Notes: a model not told the origin generated them from the letters alone. Shown: positions 35,688 through 45,122, counted from the stretch's first letter. The stretch is DNA of 64,000 nucleotides from a bacterium (GCA_030622545.1 JAUXGA010000004.1:1-64000); one strand, 5' to 3'. A program made the numbers and translations.

Positions 35688-35857
35688 CCTTTTTCCGGAT
35701 TGGTAGATGCAATAATTTTGCCGTTTGAACATCTAAAATCTCCAAATTGGTCTTAATATACTCATTTTCTATAGTTTGGAAATTTGAGGTTAGAATTGCA
35801 GCATATCCGTGCAATATAAATGATAATATTGAAGTCAACACAAGCATTCAAAAGAAC
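35688..35857. other. AT-rich intergenic region between divergent promoters
   Basis: About 170 bp of AT-rich sequence separates the epimerase promoter from the tRNA-Met promoter. I see no credible gene: the only frame, 61 codons on the minus strand (35662-35847), runs through the epimerase promoter and has no ribosome binding site. Short inverted A/T-rich repeats are present but no RNA structure I recognise. Confidence 0.6.
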
Positions 35858-35886
35858 TTGTCTTTGAAATTATTATTTGCTATATT
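35858..35886 (+). promoter_or_regulatory. Sigma70-type promoter for tRNA-Met
   Basis: TTGTCT (35858-35863), 17-bp spacer, TATATT (35881-35886), about 50 bp before tRNA-Met. Confidence 0.65.
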
Positions 35887-35937
35887 TAAAGTTTGAAAAT
35901 CATTTGGACATATCCAAATATTACGAGAAATTCCTTT

Positions 35938-36011
35938 GGCGGAGTAGCTCAGTTGGTTAGAGCGGTGGCTTCATAAGCCATGAGTCGGGGGTTCGAGTCC
36001 CCCCTCCGCTA
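35938..36011 (+). tRNA. tRNA-Met, elongator type (anticodon CAT)
   Basis: A 74-nt cloverleaf fits: acceptor GGCGGAG/CTCCGCT (pair 1-72 is G:U), D-arm GCTC/GAGC, anticodon stem GTGGC/GCCAT around TTCATAA, T-arm GGGGG/CCCCC around TTCGAGT. No CCA is encoded. The anticodon CAT could be elongator Met, initiator Met or Ile2 (lysidine-modified). The missing GGG/CCC anticodon-stem pairs exclude the initiator, and G4/G5 rather than C4/C5 favours elongator Met over Ile2. Its proximity to tilS is worth noting. Confidence 0.93.
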
Positions 36012-36041
36012 CTTTTTGCTGGCTTGCTCGTCAGCAGCGAC

Positions 36042-36073
36042 AAACGCCCGCCTGCATGGCGGGTTCTTCGTTT
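36042..36073 (+). terminator. Hairpin terminator after tRNA-Met
   Basis: CCCGCC/GGCGGG around a TGCAT loop, extended by AAACG/CGTTT across a bulge, is followed by TTCTT. It lies 30 nt after the tRNA and 8 bp before tilS. tilS has no clear promoter between. Confidence 0.55.
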
Positions 36074-36081
36074 GAGACAAG

Positions 36082-37464
36082 ATGCAAAGTTCCGAAGCGA
36101 ATATCACAGGAGAAATACGGGAGGCTCTGAAAAACGAACCGAACGGCTCGCGTTTGCTGCTTGCTGTTTCAGGCGGACTCGATTCCATTGTAATGCTTGA
36201 TATTGTTGCAGACTTGGCCTCTGAGAAGGATTTTACGTTAGTCGTCGGACATGTGGACCACAGCCTTCGCCCGGAATCCCGGCAAGATGCCGAGTTTGTT
36301 CTGAGCCTCTCTGCTCATTTAGGACTGACAGCTTGCCACCTAACAGTTGACACGCCCGCCCTTGCGCGCGAGAAAAAGCTTTCACGAGAAGCCGCCGCCC
36401 GCAAGCTGCGCTATCAGGCGTTGAACGAGATAGCTGACAGCGAACATTGCCATCGAATTTTGACCGCTCACACAGCCGATGATTCCGCTGAAACATTTCT
36501 AATGCGCTTTATCCAGAGCCCGGATTGGTGGGAATGGACATCTATCCCGAAAGAGCGGGGGAGGATTCTGCGACCGATGCTTTCCGTGTTGCGGGAGCAA
36601 GTTCGTCATTATGCCGAAAATCGGGGACTTGAATGGCGTGAGGATTCAACTAATCAAAACACAGGATATCGGCGCAACTATTTGCGTTTGAAGGTTCTAC
36701 CTATCATGGCAGAAGAAGGCGCTGACATCGACAGTTGTGCATTATCACGTGCAGGCGCTAAAATCCAGGAAATTTCGAGCAGTCTGCTAAACCAGGCGGA
36801 TGAGTTCGTTCGAGAAGAGGCGGGGGACAGGCAAAATGAAAAGTTGCTTGCTATTCCCGATATTTTCTATTATTTTAATATGATACCTTGGGCTCCTGTC
36901 GAGCGCGCTGCAGCGGAGCTGTTACGAGATCCTGAGCTCCGATGGCCGGCGTGGCGTCGGCGTCAGGTCACAAGTTTTATTGCCGGGCGTGGGCCGAAAC
37001 GCACCCTTACGCTCGATGGAAATCTTTTTCTGCATCGATACGGTTCGAAGCTGGTGGTTAGCACCTGCCAAACCGGAGAAACAAATCTTGCTCTCAAAGC
37101 GACCGGTATCTTTCCAGTTGCGAATATGGGTGAAGTAAGCTTGTCCATCATTCCGAATAGTGGCGCATTAGATAGAGGTTCACATATTCGAATCCGCGCA
37201 GAACAAGCCGGACGAAATCTCCAGCTTCGCACATGGCGGGCTGGTGACAAACTGAACATTTTCAAGCGAGGCCATCGTAAGATTTCAGATTTGCTCTCGG
37301 AGATCCATGCAAATCCCCTCCAGCGAGAAAGGGCGCTGGTCTTGTGCGATGAGGATGGACCCTTCTGGCTGGTAGGTTATTGGTCTGACCAGCGAGTGCG
37401 ACCTTCGGCGACGGATAAAACAGTGATGGAAATTACATGGAAAGCGATAGGCAAATCCTACTAA
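36082..37464 (+). CDS. tilS: tRNA(Ile)-lysidine synthase
   Basis: TilS attaches lysine to C34 of tRNA-Ile2(CAU) and so changes it from Met to Ile reading AUA. The 460-residue protein has the PP-loop SGGLDSIVML (about 30-39), GHVDHSLRPESRQDAEF, LTAHTADDSAETFLMR and the C-terminal TilS domains (RTWRAGDKLNIF). It is long enough for a two-domain TilS. It overlaps hpt, and this tilS-hpt-ftsH order is conserved across phyla. Confidence 0.95.
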   Translation: MQSSEANITGEIREALKNEPNGSRLLLAVSGGLDSIVMLDIVADLASEKDFTLVVGHVDHSLRPESRQDAEFVLSLSAHLGLTACHLTVDTPALAREKKLSREAAARKLRYQALNEIADSEHCHRILTAHTADDSAETFLMRFIQSPDWWEWTSIPKERGRILRPMLSVLREQVRHYAENRGLEWREDSTNQNTGYRRNYLRLKVLPIMAEEGADIDSCALSRAGAKIQEISSSLLNQADEFVREEAGDRQNEKLLAIPDIFYYFNMIPWAPVERAAAELLRDPELRWPAWRRRQVTSFIAGRGPKRTLTLDGNLFLHRYGSKLVVSTCQTGETNLALKATGIFPVANMGEVSLSIIPNSGALDRGSHIRIRAEQAGRNLQLRTWRAGDKLNIFKRGHRKISDLLSEIHANPLQRERALVLCDEDGPFWLVGYWSDQRVRPSATDKTVMEITWKAIGKSY

Positions 37465-38030
37465 ACGGAATGACGGATATTGGCGAAATCGTCGGGGAAC
37501 CGCCTTACCGTTTTCGTCGTTATCTACGTGCCGAGGATATTAACAAGCGTGTTCAGGAAATTGCCCAGAAAATTCGCGCCGATTACGCGAACCGAAATCC
37601 CATTTTCGTCGGCGTCCTGAACGGCAGCTTTATCTTTCTCGCTGATCTCTTGAGGAATCTGGCGATTCCCTGTGAGATGGATTTCATTAAGATTTCGAGT
37701 TACGAGAAAGCCATAAAATCTTCCGGAGCGGTCTTGATGAAAAAAGATTTAGATGCGGATGTTGCCAACCGTCATGTCGTTCTCGTTGAAGATATCGTGG
37801 ATACAGGCGGCTCGGTAAGATTTCTGTTTGATCATTTCATGAAGAAAAAACCGGCTAGTCTCGCGATTGCGACGCTTTTTTTAAAGCCGGAAGTTTTTCA
37901 GATAAAATCTCATCTGGACTATGTTGGTTTTGAAATTCCGAATCGTTTCGTCGTGGGATACGGTTTGGATTATGGGCAGCAATGGCGGCATCTGCCCGAT
38001 TTATATGTTTTAATGGATGAGCCTGCTTAG
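37437..38030 (+). CDS. hpt: Hypoxanthine phosphoribosyltransferase
   Basis: The enzyme salvages hypoxanthine and guanine using PRPP. The 197-residue protein has GVLNGSFIFLADLLR, the SSYEKAIKSSG loop and the PRPP motif VVLVEDIVDTGGS. The C-terminal segment FVVGYGLDYGQQWRHLP is diagnostic for Hpt. It overlaps the tilS end by 28 bp if ATG 37437 is used; ATG 37470 gives a shorter, non-overlapping start. ATGGA upstream of 37437 gives modest support. Confidence 0.95.
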   Translation: MESDRQILLNGMTDIGEIVGEPPYRFRRYLRAEDINKRVQEIAQKIRADYANRNPIFVGVLNGSFIFLADLLRNLAIPCEMDFIKISSYEKAIKSSGAVLMKKDLDADVANRHVVLVEDIVDTGGSVRFLFDHFMKKKPASLAIATLFLKPEVFQIKSHLDYVGFEIPNRFVVGYGLDYGQQWRHLPDLYVLMDEPA

Positions 38031-38055
38031 AAAGATACTGTTGAGGTATAAATAA

Positions 38056-39942
38056 TTGAGCGAAGAACGCGACCCAAAAAAGAAACCGCCGGACGACAAA
38101 ATCGAATGGAAGCGCGCAACGAAGACGTTGTATATTTTTCTTTTCATTGCGCTGGCCATCATTATTTTGTCGCAAATCCGATTTGGTGAACGGGAAAATG
38201 ACATTCCCTATGGCCGTTTCGAAAAGCTTTTGGACGAGGGAGAAGTCGCCAAAGGGGTGATTCTCGACCAAATCTTTCATGGCGAATTGCAGTCCGGGGA
38301 AAATTTTCGGACGACACTGCCGCCGTATATGGACAGTGAAATGTTAGACAAGTGGCGTGAAAAGGAAGTCGCCTACGAGTTTAAAATCAAGCGTCCCGAT
38401 TTGGGCAGCTATCTGATTGGGATGCTTCCTTGGATTTTTCTCCTCGCTTTCGGATTCTTTATTCTTCGCCGAATGCAGAGCGGGGGAGCGCCGCGCGGGC
38501 TGTTTTCTTTTGGAAAAAGCAAAGCCAAGCTGATTGTCGATAATAAGATGAATGTTACTTTCGCTGATGTGGCGGGCGCAGATGAAGCGAAGGAAGAATT
38601 GCAGGAAATTATCGCTTTCCTGCGTGACCCGAAGAAATTCCAGAAATTGGGAGGGCGGATTCCACGAGGTGCGCTGCTTCTGGGGCCTCCCGGAACCGGC
38701 AAAACACTCCTGGCACGCGCCGTAGCTGGGGAAGCTGAGGTTCCGTTCTTTACCATGAGCGGTGCTGATTTTGTGGAAATGTTCGTCGGAGTCGGTGCGA
38801 GTCGCGTACGCGATCTTTTTGAACAAGGCAAAAAAAGTGCACCGTGTATCATCTTCATTGACGAGATTGATGCGGTTGGTCGTCATCGAGGAGCCGGACT
38901 CGGAGGCGGTCATGACGAGCGAGAACAGACTCTCAATCAGCTCCTTGTGGAGATGGATGGATTTGACCCGAACGAAGGAGTTATTTTACTGGCGGCGACA
39001 AACCGACCGGATATCCTCGATCCAGCGCTGACGCGACCGGGGCGTTTCGATAGGCAAATCGTGGTTGATCGTCCGGATGTACGCGGACGGGAAGGCATTT
39101 TACGTGTCCATGCGAAAAACATTCCCATGGCGGATGATGTGGATCTTAAGGTCGTCGCGAAAGGCACACCCGGACTGGCGGGAGCCGATTTGGCGAATCT
39201 GATCAATGAAGCGGCGCTGATTGCTGCCCGGGAAGATGCCGACGTCGTGACGATGAAAGATGTCGAGCACGCCAAAGATAAAATCATGATGGGCACGGAA
39301 CGCAAATCGATGATTATCAATCCAGAAGAAAAGCGTTCGACGGCTTTCCATGAAGCGGGTCATGTATTGGTGGCGAAACTGATTCCGAATACGGATCCCG
39401 TTCATAAGGTGACGATTATTCCTCGCGGAAGAGCTTTGGGGCTTACGCATTTCCTGCCGCTTGACGAGAAGCACAACTATCCGCGCAGCTACCTCGAGGG
39501 GATGCTTATCCGATTGCTTGGAGGACGCGCGGCGGAGCTTATCGTTTTTAAGGAAACAACAACGGGCGCGGGGGATGATTTGGAAAAGGCGACCCAGATT
39601 GCGCGGAAGATGGTCTGCGAATGGGGAATGTCTCCCAAGCTCGGTCCTCTTACATTCGGCCAGAAAGAAGAGGAAATCTTTATCGGGCGGGAAATCACGC
39701 AGGTTCGTGACTACAGCGAAGAGACTGCCAAACTGATCGATTCAGAAGTGAGTCGCATTGTTAACGAGGCGGATGACACTGCGCAGAGATTGCTGCGGGA
39801 AAACCGCGACAAGCTTGATGCGCTGGCAACGATCCTCCTTGAACGTGAATGCTTGGACGGCGACGAAATTGACGTCATTCTTCAGCTCCCGAAACAGGAA
39901 TCTTCTGAAACATCCTCTCAAGAATCATTGAACGAACCGTAA
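38056..39942 (+). CDS. ftsH: ATP-dependent zinc metalloprotease FtsH
   Basis: FtsH degrades membrane and regulatory proteins. The 628-residue protein has two membrane segments (about 24-42 and 118-136) around a periplasmic domain, then the AAA module with Walker A GPPGTGKT at 210-217, the [13 protein letters not shown] Walker B region and the second region of homology ([12 protein letters not shown]). The peptidase has the zinc motif HEAGH at 432-436. TTG 38056 has GAGGT about 9 nt upstream. It is in the tilS-hpt-ftsH-folE run. Confidence 0.97.
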   Translation: MSEERDPKKKPPDDKIEWKRATKTLYIFLFIALAIIILSQIRFGERENDIPYGRFEKLLDEGEVAKGVILDQIFHGELQSGENFRTTLPPYMDSEMLDKWREKEVAYEFKIKRPDLGSYLIGMLPWIFLLAFGFFILRRMQSGGAPRGLFSFGKSKAKLIVDNKMNVTFADVAGADEAKEELQEIIAFLRDPKKFQKLGGRIPRGALLLGPPGTGKTLLARAVAGEAEVPFFTMSGADFVEMFVGVGASRVRDLFEQGKKSAPCIIFIDEIDAVGRHRGAGLGGGHDEREQTLNQLLVEMDGFDPNEGVILLAATNRPDILDPALTRPGRFDRQIVVDRPDVRGREGILRVHAKNIPMADDVDLKVVAKGTPGLAGADLANLINEAALIAAREDADVVTMKDVEHAKDKIMMGTERKSMIINPEEKRSTAFHEAGHVLVAKLIPNTDPVHKVTIIPRGRALGLTHFLPLDEKHNYPRSYLEGMLIRLLGGRAAELIVFKETTTGAGDDLEKATQIARKMVCEWGMSPKLGPLTFGQKEEEIFIGREITQVRDYSEETAKLIDSEVSRIVNEADDTAQRLLRENRDKLDALATILLERECLDGDEIDVILQLPKQESSETSSQESLNEP

Positions 39943-39970
39943 GATTTCTCAACAAGCAGCGAGACATTTA

Positions 39971-40537
39971 TTGGCAATTGATCAGGAAAAAATCAAGCAA
40001 GCGACACGCCTTTTTCTCGAAGGAATCGGAGAAGACGTTTCTGAGCCGCGACTCGCGTCAACCCCGGAGCGAGTCGCAAGAATGTGCGGCGAAATTTTTA
40101 TCGGCGTTGGGGCGAAACCGGCGAAAGAAGTCCATCTCTTTCCCACGGAAAACGAAGATGAAATGATTATCGTTCGCGATTTGCCTTTCTATTCGATTTG
40201 CGAACATCATCTCCTGCCTTTTTGGGGTTTTGTCTCGATTGCCTATATTCCCAAGAACAATCTCGTAACCGGTTTTTCCAACCTTGCAAGAATCGTTCAG
40301 CTCTACGCAGCCCGCCCGCAGCTTCAAGAACGCATGACGGTGGAAATCGCCGAAACACTGATGTCAACGCTAAAACCTTTAGGGGTCTATGTCGTGCTGC
40401 GTGCGCAGCATCTGTGTATTATGATGCGCGGCCCGAAAGTGCATGGAACATGGACGGTCACGTCCGCCATACGCGCTGCCATGCGACGTGAAGCGACACG
40501 GCTGGAAGCGTTGCACCTGATGATGGATAACAAATAG
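39971..40537 (+). CDS. folE: GTP cyclohydrolase I
   Basis: FolE converts GTP to dihydroneopterin triphosphate, the first step of folate synthesis. The 188-residue protein has STPERVARM, the zinc and active-site segment FYSICEHHLLPFWG, the VTGFSNLARIV loop and the second zinc ligand in AQHLCIMMRG. TTG 39971 starts it, with no strong ribosome binding site. folP follows directly, so the two pathway genes are linked. Confidence 0.97.
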   Translation: MAIDQEKIKQATRLFLEGIGEDVSEPRLASTPERVARMCGEIFIGVGAKPAKEVHLFPTENEDEMIIVRDLPFYSICEHHLLPFWGFVSIAYIPKNNLVTGFSNLARIVQLYAARPQLQERMTVEIAETLMSTLKPLGVYVVLRAQHLCIMMRGPKVHGTWTVTSAIRAAMRREATRLEALHLMMDNK

Positions 40538-40552
40538 GGTGAACCTGTTTGC

Positions 40553-41440
40553 ATGAAGACGACGTTTCTCTCAACGAAGCGAACAGCAAAACCTGCTATT
40601 TTCAGGCATGTGCGCGGCGAACTTCCTATTGGACAGCGAACATTGCTGATGGGCGTGGTCAACATCACGCCCGATTCCTTTTCCGACGGGGGCCTTTATC
40701 TGAAACCCGAGAACGCAGTGCGCTGGGCGCAGGAATTGGCGGAGCAGGGCGCGGATATTTTAGACATCGGTGCGCTTTCCACGCGTCCGGGAAGTCTTTC
40801 CGTTTCGGAGAACGAAGAAAGAAAGCGTCTCTTACCTGTCATTGAAAAAGTTGCTTCACACATCGATATTCCTATTTCCGTAGATACCTATCGCGCTTCC
40901 GTAGCGGATGATGCGCTGCAAGCCGGAGCGGCTATCGTGAATGACATATCAGGATTTCATTTTGATGAGCAGATGCCGGATGTTTGTGCGCGGCATAAAG
41001 CCGGCGTTATTCTGATGCACATTAAGGGAACTCCGCGCGATATGCAATTGGAGCCGACTTACGAGGACCTGCTTGAAGAGATTACGGCTTACCTGAAAGC
41101 ATCGCTGCGAAAAGCTCAAGATGCCGGAATTGAACGTGATAGGATAATGCTTGATCCCGGCATTGGTTTCGGAAAAACGTTCGATGATAATTATCGTCTC
41201 ATTGCCGGTTTGCGCAGACTAACCTCTTTGAATTGCCCGCTCCTTGTGGGACCATCCCGAAAAGCTTTTACGGGGCAATTCAGCGGTTTGCCACCGCATA
41301 AACGGCAATTCGCGACAGCGGCCGCGGTGACCCTTTCGATAGTTTGTGGAGCTTCGGCGATTCGAGTGCATGATGTTGCAGAAATGAAAGAAGTTGCCGA
41401 GATTGCCGACCGCTTTCTGCAGGTGACCGGTGACAACTGA
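40553..41440 (+). CDS. folP: Dihydropteroate synthase
   Basis: FolP joins p-aminobenzoate to the pterin. The 295-residue protein has MGVVNITPDSFSDGG, DIGALSTRPGS (a less common form of the DIGGESTRPG motif), SVDTYRASVADDAL, LDPGIGFGK and VGPSRKAF, then a C-terminal AIRVHDV motif. Between the first motif and the end it covers a single TIM barrel. folB and folK are not adjacent. It overlaps rimI by 11 bp. Confidence 0.95.
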   Translation: MKTTFLSTKRTAKPAIFRHVRGELPIGQRTLLMGVVNITPDSFSDGGLYLKPENAVRWAQELAEQGADILDIGALSTRPGSLSVSENEERKRLLPVIEKVASHIDIPISVDTYRASVADDALQAGAAIVNDISGFHFDEQMPDVCARHKAGVILMHIKGTPRDMQLEPTYEDLLEEITAYLKASLRKAQDAGIERDRIMLDPGIGFGKTFDDNYRLIAGLRRLTSLNCPLLVGPSRKAFTGQFSGLPPHKRQFATAAAVTLSIVCGASAIRVHDVAEMKEVAEIADRFLQVTGDN

Positions 41441-41888
41441 CACTGATGTGCAGATTCAGCCGCTGACAGCGAAACACCTTGCTCAAGTCGTTGAAATTGA
41501 AGAAACCTGTTTCGACGACGCGTGGCCGTTATCAGCGTTCCGCGATTCGATTCTGAATCCTCCCACAGCATGGGTCGCGCTGAAGGAAACACAAGTCGTC
41601 GGATATTTAATAACGCAAACTATCTTAGACGAAATTCATCTCTATAACATTGCCGTTCGAGAGGATTTTCAGCGGCAGGGAATTGCAAGCCGGTTGATGA
41701 TCTTCTTGATTCAGAAGGCACAAACGGAAGACATGCAGCGAATTATTCTTGAAGTGCGTGCATCAAACCTTGCAGCAGTTCGATTTTATCAACAATCGGG
41801 TTTCCGGGAATTATATCTTCGCAAAAGGTACTATGACGATGGGGAAGACGCCCGAGTTATGGAACGGCGTGTTCCACAGGACAGTTGA
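41430..41888 (+). CDS. rimI: Ribosomal-protein-alanine N-acetyltransferase RimI-like
   Basis: The 152-residue protein is a GNAT acetyltransferase with the acetyl-CoA signature VREDFQRQGIASRLMIFLI (RxxGxG/A) and the NLAAVRFYQQSGFRE motif typical of RimI. It transfers an acetyl group to the N-terminus of S18 in E. coli; other targets are possible. The GTG at 41430 overlaps folP, with GCAGGTGACC upstream. Confidence 0.88.
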   Translation: MTTDTDVQIQPLTAKHLAQVVEIEETCFDDAWPLSAFRDSILNPPTAWVALKETQVVGYLITQTILDEIHLYNIAVREDFQRQGIASRLMIFLIQKAQTEDMQRIILEVRASNLAAVRFYQQSGFRELYLRKRYYDDGEDARVMERRVPQDS

Positions 41889-41929
41889 TAGCGACGCTCT
41901 TCTACGAAGCACATAGGGAAAGGCAATTT

Positions 41930-42781
41930 ATGGATTGGTTCCGGAAAACAAGAGAAGGCTTAACGGCTAAGGCAAAAAAGGAAACGCCGGACGGTCTCTG
42001 GGTTAAGTGCGAGAGTTGTGGTGAGATTATTTTTCGCCGCGAGCTCGAAAAGCAGTTTCTTGTCTGCCCGAAGTGCCGTTTCCATTTTGCGATGCCGGGT
42101 TCGCAGTATATTTCTCTCTTAATTGACGAAGAATCTTGGGAAGAAATCGACACGAATATACAGGCAAAAGACCCTCTATCTTTCCGCGATACGCAAAAAT
42201 ATTCTGATCGCATTTTAAAGGCTATTAAAAAGACCGGCCAAAAAGAAGCCATCACCACCGGAACCGGCGAACTGGATTCGAATCCTGTTGTGCTGGGAGT
42301 GATGAATTTCAGATTCTTCGGCGGTTCGGTTGGCTCCGTTGTTGGAGAGAAACTTGCCCGAGCCATTGATCGAGCGATTGCGGAGCGGCGAGCCGTGATT
42401 ATCATCAGTTCTTCCGGAGGGATGCGGATGCAGGAGGGAATGGTTTCTTTGATGCAGATGGCGAAAGGCAGTGTAAAATTCAGCCAGCTTGCCGCGGCGA
42501 AACTTCCCTATATCTCGGTGCTGACAAATCCGACGACAGGCGGAACCACCGCTTCTTTTTCCATGCAGGGAGATGTGATTCTTGCCGAACCTCGCGCCCT
42601 TATCGGTTTTGCCGGGCCGCGAGTGATTAAACAGACCATCGGTCAGGATTTGCCCGAGGGATTTCAGCGATCCGAATTCCTGCTTGAACATGGTTTCCTC
42701 GATGAAATAGTTGAGCGCAAAGATATGAAAGCCAAATTGGCTCAGGTACTTGCATTTTTCAGCGGGAATGAATCCTCGTGA
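41930..42781 (+). CDS. accD: Acetyl-CoA carboxylase carboxyltransferase subunit beta
   Basis: AccD is half of the carboxyltransferase that makes malonyl-CoA, the first committed step of fatty acid synthesis. The 283-residue protein has the N-terminal zinc ribbon (CESC then CPKC, 23 residues apart by my reading), GSVGSVVGEKLARAID, SSGGMRMQEG, GGTTASFSMQGD and GFAGPRVI. ATG 41930 has AAAGG 7 nt upstream; the frame upstream to 41885 lies in the intergenic gap. accA is not nearby. Confidence 0.96.
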   Translation: MDWFRKTREGLTAKAKKETPDGLWVKCESCGEIIFRRELEKQFLVCPKCRFHFAMPGSQYISLLIDEESWEEIDTNIQAKDPLSFRDTQKYSDRILKAIKKTGQKEAITTGTGELDSNPVVLGVMNFRFFGGSVGSVVGEKLARAIDRAIAERRAVIIISSSGGMRMQEGMVSLMQMAKGSVKFSQLAAAKLPYISVLTNPTTGGTTASFSMQGDVILAEPRALIGFAGPRVIKQTIGQDLPEGFQRSEFLLEHGFLDEIVERKDMKAKLAQVLAFFSGNESS

Positions 42782-43563
42782 AAATCCTTCTTTCCAATGA
42801 TGACGGCATCTATTCTCCCGGCTTGCGCGCTTTGGCAGATATTGCAAGCGATTTAGGCGAAGTCTGGGTTGTCGCGCCGGACAGGGAGCAGTCATCTGTC
42901 GGACATGCCATTTCCCTCTCTGACCCCATTCGAGTCGCACCCTATCCGTTTCCCGATGTTCATGTCGCCTATGCTGTTGGCGGGACTCCCGCTGATTGCA
43001 TCAAACTCGCGCTGACGGCATTGATGCCGGAGAAACCGGATATTATTCTGTCCGGAATTAATCAGGGCGAGAATACCGGGATTTCAGTGATTTATTCGGG
43101 TACGGTTTCGGCCGCAACAGAGGGAACCATCAGTGGAGTTCCTTCGTTGGCGATTTCACTCGATTCCTTTACATCGGAAAGGTTCGCTCCGGCCGCGCGA
43201 ATCGCTCGACAGCTGGCGGAATTAACAATGAGGCATGGCCTTCCTAATGACACACTCTTGAATATCAACGTTCCTGACTTGCCGGAAGAAGAACTGCGCG
43301 GCATTCGTATCACCCGGCAGGGATTGGCACGCTGGCAGGAAACCTTCGACAAACGCTCTGACCCGCGAGGCCGCATCTATTACTGGATGGATGGCCATAA
43401 GCTCGAAATGGAAGAGCCGGACGATTCCGACGGGCGAGCGTTAACGGATGGATTTGTGACAGTCACACCCATTCGCCTGAACATGACGAACCATGAATTC
43501 ATCTCTGACCTGAAAACCTGGTCTCTCGAAGCGTTTGGAGTAGAACGCGCGCACCGCTGCTAA
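42778..43563 (+). CDS. surE: 5'/3'-nucleotidase SurE
   Basis: SurE dephosphorylates nucleoside 5'- and 3'-monophosphates. The 261-residue protein has the catalytic ILLSNDDGIYSPGLRAL (metal-binding NDDG), VVAPDREQSSVGHAI, SGINQGENTG and IYSGTVSAATEG. The GTG start overlaps the accD stop as GTGA. Its stop codon is in frame with the guaA coding region that follows. Confidence 0.96.
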   Translation: MKILLSNDDGIYSPGLRALADIASDLGEVWVVAPDREQSSVGHAISLSDPIRVAPYPFPDVHVAYAVGGTPADCIKLALTALMPEKPDIILSGINQGENTGISVIYSGTVSAATEGTISGVPSLAISLDSFTSERFAPAARIARQLAELTMRHGLPNDTLLNINVPDLPEEELRGIRITRQGLARWQETFDKRSDPRGRIYYWMDGHKLEMEEPDDSDGRALTDGFVTVTPIRLNMTNHEFISDLKTWSLEAFGVERAHRC

Positions 43564-43581
43564 CAATTTGGGGAGTTTCAC

Positions 43582-45114
43582 ATCGAACGCATCGTTGTTC
43601 TCGACTTCGGTTCCCAAACGACCCAGCTTATTGCTCGTCGCATTCGCGAGGTCGGTGTCTATTGCGAAATCCTGCCCTACACCGCTTCCCTGCGCGACAT
43701 TACACGAGCTCAGACGATTGGGATTGTCCTTTCGGGTGGCCCCGCCAGCACCAGCTCTGCAAAATCTCCCCGGCCTGCCGATGAACTCTTCGAGCTCAAT
43801 CTGCCCATCTTAGGAATTTGCTATGGAATGCAGCTCATTGGGCTTCATTTCGGCGCAGAAGTGTTGCTGCGCAATCACCGCGAATTCGGTCGCGCACGGT
43901 TGCAATTTACACAGGATAATCCTCTATGGAAAAGCCTCGAACCCGAACAGGTTGTCTGGATGAGTCATGGGGATTTTCTACCGCATCCTCCCGCTGATTT
44001 TATTCAGATTGGGCAGAGCGAGGGGAAAGCCATTTCGGCGATGGCGCATAAATCACGACCCGTTTTTGGCGTGCAGTTTCATCCGGAAGTTTCGCATACT
44101 CAAAACGGCACACGTATTCTGGCGAATTTCGCCTATGAAGTTTGCCATGCTACAGGAGGTTGGGACGCCGCGGCTTTCTTAGAGCGTGCGATTCCCGAAA
44201 TTCAAAATAAGGTCGGCTCCGGGAAAATACTTTGCGGGCTTTCAGGCGGAGTGGATTCGGCAGTAACGGCGAAAGTGATAGCGCGCGCTGTGGGAAACCA
44301 ACTCACCTCTGTTTTTGTGGATAATGGTTTACTGCGCAAGGATGAAGCAGCTCAAGTAGCGCAGACTTTCGGCGAATACCGTGATCTGAATCTTCGCATA
44401 GTGGATGCACGGCAGCGTTTTTTGAATCGACTCAAAGGCATAGAGGAGCCAGAAACGAAACGGAAAGCCATCGGTGAAGAATTCATCGCCGTCTTCCGGG
44501 AAGAAGCCGAAAAAATCGGTGAGTTTGATTTCTTAGCTCAGGGAACGTTGTATCCCGATGTGATTGAAAGCACATCCGTGCACGGGCCGTCCGCCACTAT
44601 CAAATCCCATCACAATGTCGGTGGTTTGCCGGACGTGATGCACATGCAGCTCATCGAACCATTGCGGGAACTCTTCAAAGACGAAGTGCGCGCGGTCGGT
44701 CGTCTGCTGGACTTGCCTCCGAAAATTCTTGATAGACACCCGTTTCCCGGTCCCGGACTTGCAGTGCGAATTCTCGGAGAAGTCACAGAAGCACAGCTTG
44801 AGATATTGCGCGAAGCGGATGCGATTTTTATCGAGGAGCTGCATCGTAGCGGCTGGTATGAACGTGCGTCTCAAGCGTTTGCCGTTTTGCTCCCTGTCCA
44901 GACGGTCGGAGTGATGGGAGATGAACGAACCTATGAATCAGTGATTGCGCTTCGCTCCGTTGATACGTCGGATTTTATGACAGCGGATTTTACGCGTCTT
45001 CCCTTTGATGTGTTGGCGAAAATCGCCGGCAGAATCGCCAACGAGGTGCGTGGTGTTAATCGCGTCGTCTATGATATTACAACAAAACCTCCAGCAACCG
45101 TGGAGTGGGAATAG
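43582..45114 (+). CDS. guaA: GMP synthase (glutamine-hydrolysing), probable ATC start
   Basis: GuaA converts XMP to GMP. The 510-residue protein has the amidotransferase domain (about 1-190) with nucleophile C80 in GICYGMQL and HPEVSHT, then the ATP pyrophosphatase domain with PP-loop LSGGVDSAV and a dimerisation domain ending PPATVEWE. The conserved N-terminus RIVVLDFGSQTTQLIARRIRE lies upstream of the first ATG (43828). No ATG, GTG, TTG or CTG occurs in this frame between the surE stop and that region. The likely start is ATC 43582, with GGGGAG 6 nt upstream. Confidence 0.93.
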   Translation: MERIVVLDFGSQTTQLIARRIREVGVYCEILPYTASLRDITRAQTIGIVLSGGPASTSSAKSPRPADELFELNLPILGICYGMQLIGLHFGAEVLLRNHREFGRARLQFTQDNPLWKSLEPEQVVWMSHGDFLPHPPADFIQIGQSEGKAISAMAHKSRPVFGVQFHPEVSHTQNGTRILANFAYEVCHATGGWDAAAFLERAIPEIQNKVGSGKILCGLSGGVDSAVTAKVIARAVGNQLTSVFVDNGLLRKDEAAQVAQTFGEYRDLNLRIVDARQRFLNRLKGIEEPETKRKAIGEEFIAVFREEAEKIGEFDFLAQGTLYPDVIESTSVHGPSATIKSHHNVGGLPDVMHMQLIEPLRELFKDEVRAVGRLLDLPPKILDRHPFPGPGLAVRILGEVTEAQLEILREADAIFIEELHRSGWYERASQAFAVLLPVQTVGVMGDERTYESVIALRSVDTSDFMTADFTRLPFDVLAKIAGRIANEVRGVNRVVYDITTKPPATVEWE

Positions 45115-45122
45115 GCAATCTT

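Noticed and set aside
35662-35847. 61-codon minus-strand frame in the AT-rich gap
   Set aside because: It overlaps the epimerase promoter, has no ribosome binding site and low-complexity AT-rich composition.
43568-43813. 81-codon plus-strand frame across the guaA start
   Set aside because: It is out of frame with the GuaA N-terminus, which is much better supported in the other frame.
45105-45122. GTG 45105 as the glmS start
   Set aside because: The catalytic cysteine must follow the initiator Met, so MCG at 45123 is the start.
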